Source: DAIDKA01 sp963726995
GTDB taxonomy: Bacteria; Pseudomonadota; Gammaproteobacteria; Steroidobacterales; Steroidobacteraceae
DNA length: 64,000 bases
Direction of reading: 5' to 3'
Assembly (NCBI GenBank): GCA_963726995.1
Contig: CAVSEP010000007.1
Location: 558,001-622,000 of the forward strand
Position numbers and translations under genes: made by a program. Of this stretch, positions 34,724-43,524 are shown piece after piece (the first letter of the stretch is position 1; every line of letters begins with the position of its first letter). The notes beneath the pieces are model-generated. The model worked only from the letters and a program-made list of their open reading frames with translations, did not search any database and was not told where the DNA came from.

Positions 34724-36097
34724 TCAGGCGGCCGAGGCGCCGGACAGACCGCCGACCGCACCGGCATCTGCGGCTGGCTGCGCCTGCGGGCGGGTCTCAT
34801 CCGGGCGCATCTTCAGGAACAGCAGCGCCAGCGCGGCAACCGTCGAACCCATGGCCATCACCGCGGCCACCACCGGAACGGGATGCCCGCTCTGGAACAG
34901 CAGCCCGGCCACCCAGGGCGCCAGGGCCGCGCCGCCGCGGCCCACGCCGATGGCCCAACCGGTGCCGAAGGCACGCACATGAGTGGGATAGGCCCTGGCG
35001 AAAATCGCGTACATGCCGACGATGCCGGCATTGCCGAAGAATCCGGCGCCGGCGCACAGCAGCGACAGCCGCGCAAGATTGGCCGGGCTGTGGCCGAAGA
35101 TGACGACGCCCACCGTGGCCAGGACCATGGTCACGATGGTCAGGGGTTTCAGCGGCAGCTTCTGGGTGAGCACGCCGAACAAGGCGCCACCGGTCGCGCC
35201 GCCGACATTGGCCCAGGTCAGCACGCCCGCAGCCGAGGAATCCGGGAAACCCATGGTGTGGATGATGTTGGGCACCCACTTCAGGATGAAATAGAACGTG
35301 GTGACATGGAAGAAGTACGCGAGCGTGAGGATGACCGTCGTACCGACCAGCGCGGGCGCAAAGATATCGGCAATGGATCCCTTGGACGCATTGACGACCG
35401 GCGTTGGCAGGGCGTCGATGGCTGCATAGCCCATGCGCTTCAGACCGTGATTGATGCGCGCCAGCGCGCCGGCGGGCTGCTTGCGCGCCAGCCAGTGCAC
35501 CGACTCGGGAACCAGGAACCAGACCACCGGAATCAGCGTGGCGGTAAAGGCCGAGCCGAAATAGAACACCGAGCGCCAATCGTAGGTCTTCAACAGCTGC
35601 GCCACGATCACGCCGCCGAAGACCGCGCCGAGCGGATAGCCGATGGACATGAAGGATACGCAGGCATCGCGGCGCCGCGCGTTGGCGAACTCGGCCGTGA
35701 GGGCGTTGGAGGAAGCGAGCACCCCGCCAATCCCCAGCCCCGTGAGCACGCGCCAGACCGACAGGTCATAAACCCCGGAGGCATTGGCCGCCATCAGCAT
35801 GCCGCCGGTCATGAGGACCAGGCAGGCCAGCACCGTCGGGCGACGTCCGATGCGGTCAGCCACGCCGCCCAGAACGACCGAACCCACCGCCATGCCGATC
35901 AGTTCCATCGACAGCACCAGGCCCAGCACCGCTCGGGTGATGTGCCATTCGCGCAGGATCCCGTTGGAGGCGAAGCTGATGGACATCACGTCGAAGCCAT
36001 CCAGGGCGTTCAGACCCACGGCGATGAACACCACGATGATCTGCAGGGTGCCCATGGGGGACTTGAGAATGGTTTGACGCGGATCGCTGTTGTTCAT
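34724..36097 (-). CDS. MFS transporter, aromatic acid:H+ symporter (PcaK-like) type
   Basis: The 457-residue protein has twelve predicted helices. The first helix contains the DGFDVMSISFA stretch seen in AAHS members, and the loop after helix 2 has GGVADRIGRRPTVL, the MFS signature. The second half has a related loop (FGVLTQKLPLKPL). Members import aromatic acids such as 4-hydroxybenzoate or protocatechuate, but no ring-cleavage genes are nearby, so the substrate is open. Confidence 0.85.
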   Translation of the reverse strand: MNNSDPRQTILKSPMGTLQIIVVFIAVGLNALDGFDVMSISFASNGILREWHITRAVLGLVLSMELIGMAVGSVVLGGVADRIGRRPTVLACLVLMTGGMLMAANASGVYDLSVWRVLTGLGIGGVLASSNALTAEFANARRRDACVSFMSIGYPLGAVFGGVIVAQLLKTYDWRSVFYFGSAFTATLIPVVWFLVPESVHWLARKQPAGALARINHGLKRMGYAAIDALPTPVVNASKGSIADIFAPALVGTTVILTLAYFFHVTTFYFILKWVPNIIHTMGFPDSSAAGVLTWANVGGATGGALFGVLTQKLPLKPLTIVTMVLATVGVVIFGHSPANLARLSLLCAGAGFFGNAGIVGMYAIFARAYPTHVRAFGTGWAIGVGRGGAALAPWVAGLLFQSGHPVPVVAAVMAMGSTVAALALLFLKMRPDETRPQAQPAADAGAVGGLSGASAA

Positions 36098-36198
36098 GGA
36101 TGGGTCCCTTGGCCATTCCAGGCCTTTCCGGTGTCATCGTCAGCGGCGCAGATTATCACGGCGGCCCGCCAAGGCAGCCTGTTGACGAGACAATCAGC

Positions 36199-37218
36199 CT
36201 ATGATCCGGAATCCTGCGCCTGTAGGCGACGAAACAGGCGGGTCAGGGCCTGCACCCGGGCCAGGTACGCCGCCACATCCTCATCCCCGCAGCGCTGTCC
36301 GGGCGCCAGATGGAACCCCTGCCTGACATAACCGGCCGCGGCTCCTGCGCCACACAGATGGATCACCGTGGCCAGCTGCTGACGCTGCGGCGGGGGCGCA
36401 TTGCCGCGGTGGTAGCGCGCCAGCAGCTCCTCGGTATTGGCCGTCAGGTACGCCGCCACCAGTTCCACCGCATCGTTGGGAAAGACCCGCGAATACAGGC
36501 CATTCATCCAGCAGGCCTGCCAGTCGTTCCAGCGCCCCGCGTGCACCACATGATGATCATGGATGCACAGCTGCCGCGCCTCGGCGAAGGTGCCGTCGGT
36601 GATCTGGTACATGCCGACCGCGCTGGACGCGGGTCGATACAGTTCGAAGAAGTGGGGGCGCCAGGTCCAGCGCCAGTAGGTGCGCGCCACCGGATTTCCG
36701 GAGGCCTCGACCTGCGCCAGCGCTGCCAGGAAGGGCGCCGTCGTCACGTCGGTCGCATGCCGGCGGAACAGCGGCGCGTAGCGGCTCCAGGTCTCATCGG
36801 GGAGCTTGTTGAGCGCGCCGCTGACCGGGAAGAACAGCTCCGTGGGTTTGCGCAACACCTGGTAGACGCCGTTGACCAGCAGCGCCGCCGTGGCCAGCGC
36901 TACCAACGCAACGATCAGCTGCAGCGCGCCCGGGGCGCGCCGCAGGGCGCGCCAGGTCTGCCGGCGCGCCCTGGCGCTCGGCCACAGCCGCAGACGCAGA
37001 CGGCCTCGCGGACCGCGCGGCCGGCCCCGGCCGGCCGGCGCAGCGCGGGAGTAGCGCCGGATACGTTTAGCGATCGTGCTTAGGCTCTGGTTCGCGCCGG
37101 CCCTGCTGGTGCTCGCCCTGGGGACGCGGCCCCTGCTGGTGCGGCGGGCCACCCGGCCCGTGAGGCGGACCACCCTGCGGCTGCGGGTTGCCACCGCCCT
37201 CGCGGGGCGGACCGCCAC
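36199..37218 (-). CDS. Membrane-anchored lytic transglycosylase-like (SLT) protein
   Basis: The C-terminal part looks like an SLT domain: probable catalytic Glu in LAQVEASGNPVAR, SSAVGMYQITDGTFAEA, and a YLTANTEELLARYHRG stretch where the family has its AYNAG region. Before it are a membrane helix (LIVALVALATAALLVNGVYQVL) and a very Arg-rich N-terminus. It would cut the glycan strands of peptidoglycan from the inner-membrane side. The start is doubtful: ATG 37218 makes the gene overlap the upstream YXWGXW gene by 152 nt, but no in-frame ATG lies between that and the membrane helix. Confidence 0.7.
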   Translation of the reverse strand: MAVRPARAVATRSRRVVRLTGRVARRTSRGRVPRASTSRAGANQSLSTIAKRIRRYSRAAPAGRGRPRGPRGRLRLRLWPSARARRQTWRALRRAPGALQLIVALVALATAALLVNGVYQVLRKPTELFFPVSGALNKLPDETWSRYAPLFRRHATDVTTAPFLAALAQVEASGNPVARTYWRWTWRPHFFELYRPASSAVGMYQITDGTFAEARQLCIHDHHVVHAGRWNDWQACWMNGLYSRVFPNDAVELVAAYLTANTEELLARYHRGNAPPPQRQQLATVIHLCGAGAAAGYVRQGFHLAPGQRCGDEDVAAYLARVQALTRLFRRLQAQDSGS

Positions 37219-38080
37219 GCGGCTGCGGGATGCCGCCGCCGCTCTCGTGCGGCGCTCCAGCGGGTTGCTCCGGCCGGCGGAAGGACTCCTGGTGATTCGG
37301 GGTGCGCATGGCAGGTCCCGCGCTGCCGGGCGCGGGAGAGTGCGGGCCGGCGCTGGGCCGCTGGTGGTCGCGCAGTCCGGGTCCGGGGTGTGCGAAGTCA
37401 GCCGGGCGCTGGGTGGTCAGGATCTGGGGTCGGCCGTGATTCTGGGACAGGTGCAGGGCGGGCAGGTTCGCGGCGTGATCCTGGTGGTCGCGCTGCATGG
37501 GGGTCGGATCCCGATGCCGTGCGTTCATGGCCGTGCGTTCGGCCGCATTGGGTCGCCAGTGCAGGCCACCCTGACCGCCGTTGAAACTCACGCGCGTGCG
37601 CTCGTGGATCTGCACCGGAGCGCTGTAGACATTGACGACATTCACACGGCCGAAATTGGCGACGGCCCGGTTGTAGAAGAACGCGCCGCCGTGCCAGTAG
37701 CCGCCCTGGTAACCCACGCCGGTATAGCCGAAGCCATAGTTGATGCCGCCGTAGAAGCCCACTTCCGGACCCCAGTAACCCGGGTACCAGCCGTAGAAAC
37801 CATTGCGCCAACCCCAGTAGCCCGGCGTCCACAACAGATCACTCGCCGGGGGCAGCACCCAGGTGCCCGGCACCCAGTAGTAATCCGTGCCATCCCAGGC
37901 CCAGTAGCCGGGCGTCCACAGGTAGCCCGGCGCGGGCAGCGGCGGCTGCTCATAGATCACCGGCAGTGCGGGCGGTGCGATATTCACCGAAAAACTGACG
38001 TCCACTTCGGCTTGCGACAGCGCCGGCGCTGCACACAGCAGCAGCAACGGCAGCAACGCGAGAATCTTTTGATAGCGCAT
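37067..38080 (-). CDS. Secreted YXWGXW-repeat protein
   Basis: The 337-residue protein has a signal peptide (MRYQKILALLPLLLLCAAPALS). About 90 residues follow with repeated YxWxPGYWxW units (GYLWTPGYWAWDG, YYWVPGTWVLP, LLWTPGYWGWRNGFYGWYPGYWG), then a Tyr/Gly-rich part and a long Pro/Gly/Gln/His-rich tail. The repeats are common in exported proteobacterial proteins of unknown function. The tail is low-complexity and probably disordered. It is divergent from the hydroxypyruvate isomerase-like gene. Confidence 0.85.
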   Translation of the reverse strand: MRYQKILALLPLLLLCAAPALSQAEVDVSFSVNIAPPALPVIYEQPPLPAPGYLWTPGYWAWDGTDYYWVPGTWVLPPASDLLWTPGYWGWRNGFYGWYPGYWGPEVGFYGGINYGFGYTGVGYQGGYWHGGAFFYNRAVANFGRVNVVNVYSAPVQIHERTRVSFNGGQGGLHWRPNAAERTAMNARHRDPTPMQRDHQDHAANLPALHLSQNHGRPQILTTQRPADFAHPGPGLRDHQRPSAGPHSPAPGSAGPAMRTPNHQESFRRPEQPAGAPHESGGGIPQPRGGPPREGGGNPQPQGGPPHGPGGPPHQQGPRPQGEHQQGRREPEPKHDR

Positions 38081-38178
38081 GGTGCAACCTCATCAGCATT
38101 GCCGGACATACTAACGCGACCGGAACGGGTTTGTTTACACTGTCAGCTCTCGGCGACAGCCCCTTCAGCTTCAGGACC

Positions 38179-38943
38179 ATGCTCGGCTTCAGTGCCAATA
38201 TAAGCCTGCTTTTCCGGGAAATGCCGTTACTGGAGCGCTTTGCCGCCGCGCGCGCTTCCGGCTTTCCGGCAGTGGAAATCCAAAATCCCTACGAGCACTC
38301 GGCAGGCGCGCTGACACGCGCGGCGCGCGATGCGGATGTCGCCGTGATCCTGATCAACGCACCCATGGGCGAGGATGCGCGCACTTTCGGTACGGCGAGC
38401 CTGCCGGACCGCGCGGCGCAATTTCGCGCCGAACTGCAACGCGCCGCCGACTATGCACAGGCGCTGGGCACGCCGCTGGTCAATGTGCTCGCCGGGCGCA
38501 CCGAAGCTCACGACCAAGCGGCGGCCGTGCAGCGCCTCACCGACAATCTGACTCTCGCCGCCGAGGTGCTGGGCGCTGCCGCTGCGCGTCCGCTGCTGGA
38601 GGTGATCAACCCCATCAGCGCGCCAGGCTACTGCGTGGCGGATTTTGATCTGGCGGCCCGGATCCTGCAGCGCTGCGATGCGCGGGCGGGTCTGCAGTTC
38701 GACGTCTATCACGCGGCCATGCTGGGACTGGATCCGGCAGCGGCCTTTACCCGCCACCTGGCGCACATCCGTCACGTGCAGTTCGCGGACGCTCCGGGAC
38801 GGCATGAGCCGGGTACCGGGAGCCTGGATTTCAAGGCGATCTTCCGCACCATCCGCGCCAGCGGCTACCAGGGGTGGGTGGGTGCCGAATATCACCCGAC
38901 GGCGGCAACCGCCCTGGGCCTGGGCTGGATGCGCGACTGCTAG
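38179..38943 (+). CDS. Hydroxypyruvate isomerase-like TIM-barrel protein
   Basis: From ATG 38179 (MLGFSANISLLFREMPLLER) the 254-residue protein has the xylose isomerase-like TIM-barrel layout of the Hyi/OtnI group: VNVLAGR, the metal-ligand Glu in LLEVINPISAPGY, Asp-His in LQFDVYHAAML, the HIRHVQFADAPGRHEPGTG segment, and the last Glu in VGAEYHPT. These proteins interconvert hydroxypyruvate and tartronate semialdehyde or act on related sugar acids. No glyoxylate pathway genes are nearby. The stop is shared through CTAG with the convergent flavin reductase gene. Confidence 0.88.
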   Translation: MLGFSANISLLFREMPLLERFAAARASGFPAVEIQNPYEHSAGALTRAARDADVAVILINAPMGEDARTFGTASLPDRAAQFRAELQRAADYAQALGTPLVNVLAGRTEAHDQAAAVQRLTDNLTLAAEVLGAAAARPLLEVINPISAPGYCVADFDLAARILQRCDARAGLQFDVYHAAMLGLDPAAAFTRHLAHIRHVQFADAPGRHEPGTGSLDFKAIFRTIRASGYQGWVGAEYHPTAATALGLGWMRDC

Positions 38944-39494
38944 GAGTCGTGCTGGTAGGTCATGTGCGGCGGCTCATCCTCGACCCCGGTCAGATCCGGC
39001 GCCAGCACGCCTTCGCTGAAATCCACGCGCCGATACTTTCCCGACACGAACAGCAACGGCAGGTGGGGCGCGCGGCCCTGATGCAGGAAGATCACTTCGC
39101 CCAGCACCAGATAATGGTCACCGCCGGCGCTGACGCTGTGGGTACGGCAGCCGATCGAGGCCAGCGCCCCTTCCAGGCGCGGACCTGCCGCGCTGTCGAC
39201 GAACTGGAACGGGGGCGGCGCCGAGTCCTTCCAGCCACCGGCAAAGTAGGTCGACAGCGCCTGCTGGTCCTGGCGCAGGATATTGATGGTGAAGTGAGTC
39301 AGTCCCGCGACGGATTGCACCATGCGCGCCTTGCGCGATGGACAGAACAGCATCAGCAGCGGATCCAGCGACACGGAGGTCACTGAATTGGCCGTCATGG
39401 CGTGCACCTGGCCTTCGACCTCCGCGACAATGATGGTTACGCCGGTCGCGAACAGTCCGACAACGTCGCGGAATTGCCTGGTATCCAAACTCAT
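38940..39494 (-). CDS. Flavin reductase family protein (FMN-binding split barrel)
   Basis: The 184-residue protein matches the flavin reductase domain: FRDVVGLFATGVTIIVA, HAMTANSVTSVSLDPLLMLFC, then FTINILRQDQQALS and DHYLVLGEVIFLH. Such proteins reduce FMN or FAD with NAD(P)H, often to supply a two-component monooxygenase. No oxygenase partner is next to it, so the pathway is unknown. Confidence 0.9.
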   Translation of the reverse strand: MSLDTRQFRDVVGLFATGVTIIVAEVEGQVHAMTANSVTSVSLDPLLMLFCPSRKARMVQSVAGLTHFTINILRQDQQALSTYFAGGWKDSAPPPFQFVDSAAGPRLEGALASIGCRTHSVSAGGDHYLVLGEVIFLHQGRAPHLPLLFVSGKYRRVDFSEGVLAPDLTGVEDEPPHMTYQHDS

Positions 39495-39512
39495 TGTCCG
39501 ATCGTCCCACCC

Positions 39513-40454
39513 CTAGGGGTTGTCAGATCGCGCAGTATGCCCGGCCGGCGCCGAGGTTCGCGATGTCTGTTTCAGCGGCAGTGCCAGGATGCCGCCGGGC
39601 GGCTTGCCCACCTTGACCCACACCCGTCCGGGTTGCTGGTAAACGACCCGATCCGAAGCGCGGCATTCGGCGCAGGTGGGGTGCAGTCCCAGCTCCCCCA
39701 GCGTGGGATTGCGCGCATGCAGGCTGGCGGGCACCGAGAAGCGCGCCACCATCGTCGCCAAAAACTGGGTCAGATCGGTCGCCGCGGTGCTCACCTGCTC
39801 ATCCAGCGCCCCGTTCAGGGCAAAGAGCGTGGCATTGCGGCGCGGCAGTGCGCTGTCGGCGGCCAGCGCCGGCGCAAAATACTCCACCGGGGTCTGCACC
39901 CGCGTCTCATGCGCGCTCGCGGCATTGCGAACGGTGACCAGATTCATGGTCACGTGCAACTCCACCTTGCCGGCCAGATCCACCAGTTCATCCTGCACCA
40001 CCGCAACCACCGCCGACTGACCCCCGAGGGTCTGCAGCTGGCTGTCGCTTTCTGCAGCGGAGCTACTGACGATCAGCGTGCGCCAGGGCCAGTTGGCCGC
40101 GACATGCGAGAGCTGCCCGAGCAGCGCCTGCGTGAAACCGCGATCGGGCTCGGTGGTCAGCCAGCCCGCCGGCAGCGACGCATGGCGCTCCCTGGCATCG
40201 CGGCGAGTGATGGGTGCGGTGAGCCAGGACCCCAGTTTCAAGGGCAGGGCCTGCGCCCGTTGATCGCGCAGGCGCGTGGCGCGGTGCACCAGCTGCAGTG
40301 CGCCCTGCGGCGGCACCAGGATGAGCGCCGGCCGCATATCCGGTGACAGTTCAATCGCCGCATCGGAGGTGGCCGCGTACGCGGTAGCGGCCGGCGTGGG
40401 GCCGAAACCCGCGGCGATGATCAGGGCGCCCACGATCCTGCCGGCCTTGTGCAT
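39513..40454 (-). CDS. Exported protein of unknown function
   Basis: From ATG 40454 (MHKAGRIVGALIIAAGFGPTPAATAYAA) the 313-residue protein has a signal peptide. I recognise no domain. Visible features are a mixed alpha/beta core with LILVPPQGALQLVHRATRLRD near the start and a C-terminal CAEC pair (HPTCAECRAS) followed by a Pro/Gly-rich strand region. The CxxC could bind a metal or form a disulfide in the periplasm. It follows 18 nt before the flavin reductase gene on the complementary layout and is divergent from the SDR at 40550. Confidence 0.6.
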   Translation of the reverse strand: MHKAGRIVGALIIAAGFGPTPAATAYAATSDAAIELSPDMRPALILVPPQGALQLVHRATRLRDQRAQALPLKLGSWLTAPITRRDARERHASLPAGWLTTEPDRGFTQALLGQLSHVAANWPWRTLIVSSSAAESDSQLQTLGGQSAVVAVVQDELVDLAGKVELHVTMNLVTVRNAASAHETRVQTPVEYFAPALAADSALPRRNATLFALNGALDEQVSTAATDLTQFLATMVARFSVPASLHARNPTLGELGLHPTCAECRASDRVVYQQPGRVWVKVGKPPGGILALPLKQTSRTSAPAGHTARSDNP

Positions 40455-40549
40455 CAGGCCCGGCAGTGCAACCTCACGGGAGAATCGGCAATCCACGCTT
40501 CATTGTAGTATGCGGCCCCGGGTCAAAGGTCTCAGAAGAGGAACCATCG

Positions 40550-41380
40550 ATGAAGATTTCCGAACTGTTCGCGGTCCGTGGGTACGGCGTGGTGGTGACC
40601 GGAGGCGCCAGCGGACTGGGGCTTGCCTATGCCGAGGCGCTGGCGGAAAACGGCGCGCGGGTGACCATCCTGGACCTGAATGCCGCGCAGGTCGCCGAGC
40701 AGAGCGCGCGCCTGAGTGCCGCCGGATTCGACGTGCGCGGCGCCACGGTCAATGTCACCGACCACGCCGCCCTGGATGCGGCCATTGACGCGGCCGCCGC
40801 GCTCTACGGCCGGCTGGACGTGGTGTTCGCCAACGCCGGGGTCGATTCCGGCGCCGGATTCGTCGACGGCTGGGTGGGCGCCGATCGCAAGCGGGTGCCC
40901 GAGGGTGCGCTGGAGAACTACACCGACGAGCGCTGGAACCGCGTGATCGATGTGAACCTGAATGGAGTGTTCGCGACCCTGCGCGCCGCGGCACGCCACA
41001 TGCGCCCGCGGCGCTCGGGCCGGATCATCGTCACCACCTCGCTGGCGGCCAACAAAGTCGAACCGGCCATCGGCTCGGCCTACATGGCCGCGAAGGCCGG
41101 CGCCTTCCATCTCACCCAGTGCGTGGCCCTGGAGCTGGCGGCATACGGCATCACCGTGAATGCGATTGCACCCGGGTTCATCGTGACCAACATCGGCGGC
41201 GGCCACGCGAAGAAGCCGGAAACGCAGGCGACGGTCGGCAAATTCATTCCGATGCACCGCGTCGGTTTCCCCGATGACCTCAAGGGACTGGCCCTGTTCC
41301 TGGCCTCGCCCGCTTCGACCTACATCACCGGCCAGCAGATCACCATCGACGGCGGCTGGGGATTGGGCTTCGCGGACTGA
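40550..41380 (+). CDS. Short-chain dehydrogenase/reductase with C-terminal SDR signature
   Basis: ATG 40550 has an AGAGG site 8 nt upstream. The 276-residue protein is a classical SDR: VVVTGGASGLGLAYAEAL for NAD(P) binding, Asp in VTILDLN (suggests NAD), VFANAGVDSG, catalytic Ser in IIVTTSLAANK, YMAAK and a final GQQITIDGGWGLGF. An insertion near residues 105-125 (DGWVGADRKRVPEGAL) is longer than usual. The substrate is unknown. Its stop and the stop of the convergent E2 gene form the palindrome TGATCA. Confidence 0.88.
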   Translation: MKISELFAVRGYGVVVTGGASGLGLAYAEALAENGARVTILDLNAAQVAEQSARLSAAGFDVRGATVNVTDHAALDAAIDAAAALYGRLDVVFANAGVDSGAGFVDGWVGADRKRVPEGALENYTDERWNRVIDVNLNGVFATLRAAARHMRPRRSGRIIVTTSLAANKVEPAIGSAYMAAKAGAFHLTQCVALELAAYGITVNAIAPGFIVTNIGGGHAKKPETQATVGKFIPMHRVGFPDDLKGLALFLASPASTYITGQQITIDGGWGLGFAD

Positions 41381-42511
41381 TCAGATGAACAGCAGCGCCG
41401 GCTGCTCCAGCAGTTCACGCAGGGTCTGAATCAGTCGCGCGGCATCGAAGCCGTCGATGAACCGATGATCAAAGCTCGACGACAGGTTCATCATGCGGCG
41501 GATGACCATCGCCCCGTCGCGCACCACCGGCCTTTCCAGTGCGCGGTTCACGCCGACAATGGCCAGCTCCGGCTGGTTGATGATGGGTGTGGAGGCGATA
41601 CCGCCCAGTTTTCCCAGGCTGGTGAGCGTGATGGTCGAGCCGGAGAAATCCGCCGGCCGCGCGTGTCCGTCGCGGGCCGCGGCGCTCAGGCGGCGGATCT
41701 CGGCATCGATCTCGCGCAGGCCCAGCGCCTGCGCATCGCGGATCACCGGCACCTTCAGCCCCTGGGGCGTCTGCACGGCAATACCTAAGTGAACCGCGCG
41801 ATAGCGCAGCAACGTCTGTCGCGTATCGTCATAGCGCGCATTGCAGTTCGGATGGCGGGCCAGCGCGCGCACCAGTCCAAGAGCGATGAACGGCAGATAG
41901 CTCAGGGTGCCGCCACCGGGTTGCGCGTCGGCATTGAGCCGCTGCCGCAGCGATTCGAGAGCGGTGACATCCACTTCCTCGACGTAGGCGAAGTGCGGAA
42001 TGGTTCGCGCGCTGTGACTGACCTGTTCGGCGATCAGCCGGCGCAGACCCGTCACGGGTATTTCCTGCACCTCAGGAAGATTCGCGGCCGGGGTGCCGGC
42101 CGCAGGAGCATGCGGTCCCGCGTCCAGGTCGCTCAGCACAATGCGGCCCTTCGGGCCGCTGCCGCTGATGCGGGTCAGGTCAATGCCGGCTTCGCGCGCC
42201 CGGCGGCGTATGGCCGGTGAGGTGGCGACCGGGCTTTGCGGCACGACCGCAGCCATGACAGGTTCGGCGCCGGCGGTCTCGAATACCGCCAGCTCCGCGC
42301 CGACCGCCACCCGATCACCGGCGGCGCCGGTGGTGCTCAAGACCTTGCCGGTCACCGGCGCGGGCAGCTCCACCGTGGCCTTCTGGGTCAGCATTTCCAC
42401 CAGCGGCTGATCCTCCCGTACCTCCTCCCCCACGGCGACCTTCCAGGCGACCACCTCGGCATCCACCGCACCCTCGCCCAGATCGGGCAGTTTGAACACA
42501 TAGCGGCTCAT
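41381..42511 (-). CDS. bkdB: Branched-chain 2-oxoacid dehydrogenase E2 (dihydrolipoamide acyltransferase)
   Basis: From ATG 42511 the 376-residue protein has one lipoyl domain (FKLPDLGEGAVDAEVV with lipoyl Lys in MLTQKATVEL), a peripheral subunit-binding domain (SPAIRRRAREAGIDL to GPKGRIVLSDL) and a catalytic acyltransferase domain ending with the active-site SSFDHRFIDGFDAA. It transfers branched acyl groups to CoA. Its start overlaps the E1 beta stop as ATGA. E3 is not encoded here and must come from another locus. It is last in the operon. Confidence 0.92.
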   Translation of the reverse strand: MSRYVFKLPDLGEGAVDAEVVAWKVAVGEEVREDQPLVEMLTQKATVELPAPVTGKVLSTTGAAGDRVAVGAELAVFETAGAEPVMAAVVPQSPVATSPAIRRRAREAGIDLTRISGSGPKGRIVLSDLDAGPHAPAAGTPAANLPEVQEIPVTGLRRLIAEQVSHSARTIPHFAYVEEVDVTALESLRQRLNADAQPGGGTLSYLPFIALGLVRALARHPNCNARYDDTRQTLLRYRAVHLGIAVQTPQGLKVPVIRDAQALGLREIDAEIRRLSAAARDGHARPADFSGSTITLTSLGKLGGIASTPIINQPELAIVGVNRALERPVVRDGAMVIRRMMNLSSSFDHRFIDGFDAARLIQTLRELLEQPALLFI

Positions 42512-43524
42512 GCGGCCTCCATCGCCCGGCTGAGCGCGGCCGCGATCCGGTCGGGCCCCGGGAAGTACTCCCATTCGAAAGCATGCGGATAGGGCGTATC
42601 CCAGCCGGTCACGCGCTCGATGGGCGCGAGCAGGTTCCAGAAACACTGCTCCTGCACCGTCGCGCAGAGTTCCGCGCCGAATCCGCCGAAGCGGGTCGCT
42701 TCGTGCACGATGACGCAGCGGCCGGTGCGATTCACCGAGGCGCACAGCGTGTCCGTGTCCAGCGGCGAGAGCGTGCGCAGGTCGATGATCTCGGCATCCA
42801 CCCCGCAGCGCTCCACCGCCGCCTGCGCCACGTGCACCATGGTCCCGTAGGCCACCAGGGTCACCTGGGTACCGGTGCGAATGATCTCGGCGCGGCACAG
42901 CGGCAGGCTGTAGTGACCGGCGGGCACCTCGCCTTTGGGATGGGCGCTCCAGGGCACGGCGGCTTTCTCGGGCTCCCCGTCGAAAGGTCCGCTGTAGATG
43001 CGCTTGGGCTCGAAGAAGATCACCGGATCCTCGTCTTCGATGGCACTGATCAGCAGCCCCTTGGCGTCATAGGGATTGGACGGCATCACCACCTTGACGC
43101 CGCAGACGTGCGTGAAGATGCCCTCCGGACTCTGCGAATGGGTCTGGCCGCCGCGGATGCCGCCGCCGCAGGGCATGCGCACGGTCACGGCCGCGTGAAA
43201 CTCCCCGGCCGTGCGATACCGCAGCCGTGCGAGCTCACTGACGATCTGGTCGAATGCGGGATAGGCGTAGTCGGCGAACTGGATCTCCACGACGGGCTTC
43301 AGTCCATGCACTCCCATGCCGATGGCAGCCCCCACGATGCCGCCCTCGGCGATCGGCGTGTCCAGCACCCGCTGCTCGCCGTACTTGCGCTGCAGCCCTT
43401 CGGTGCAGCGGAACACGCCGCCGAAGTAGCCGACATCCTCGCCCATCAGCACCACATTGGCATCACGCTCCAGCATCACATCCAGGGCGGAGTTGATGGC
43501 CTGGATCATGTTCATCTGGGGCAT
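42508..43524 (-). CDS. bkdA2: Branched-chain 2-oxoacid dehydrogenase E1 beta subunit
   Basis: The 338-residue protein is the transketolase-type beta subunit: MIQAINSALDVMLERD, VLMGEDVGYFGGVFRCTEGL, VEIQFADYAYPAFDQIV, RMPCGGGIRGGQTHSQSPEG and a C-terminal IVHEATRFGGFGAELCA. FGGVFRCTEGL and GPFDG are typical of the branched-chain enzyme rather than pyruvate dehydrogenase. With the alpha subunit it decarboxylates the 2-oxoacids of Val, Leu and Ile. Its 5' end overlaps the alpha gene by 13 nt. Confidence 0.93.
   Translation of the reverse strand: MPQMNMIQAINSALDVMLERDANVVLMGEDVGYFGGVFRCTEGLQRKYGEQRVLDTPIAEGGIVGAAIGMGVHGLKPVVEIQFADYAYPAFDQIVSELARLRYRTAGEFHAAVTVRMPCGGGIRGGQTHSQSPEGIFTHVCGVKVVMPSNPYDAKGLLISAIEDEDPVIFFEPKRIYSGPFDGEPEKAAVPWSAHPKGEVPAGHYSLPLCRAEIIRTGTQVTLVAYGTMVHVAQAAVERCGVDAEIIDLRTLSPLDTDTLCASVNRTGRCVIVHEATRFGGFGAELCATVQEQCFWNLLAPIERVTGWDTPYPHAFEWEYFPGPDRIAAALSRAMEAA

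Noticed and set aside
41381..42898. Longer E2 protein starting at 42898
   Set aside because: The extra N-terminal 129 residues are Arg/Gly-rich translation of the E1 beta gene in another frame. The lipoyl domain begins at ATG 42511, which overlaps the E1 beta stop.
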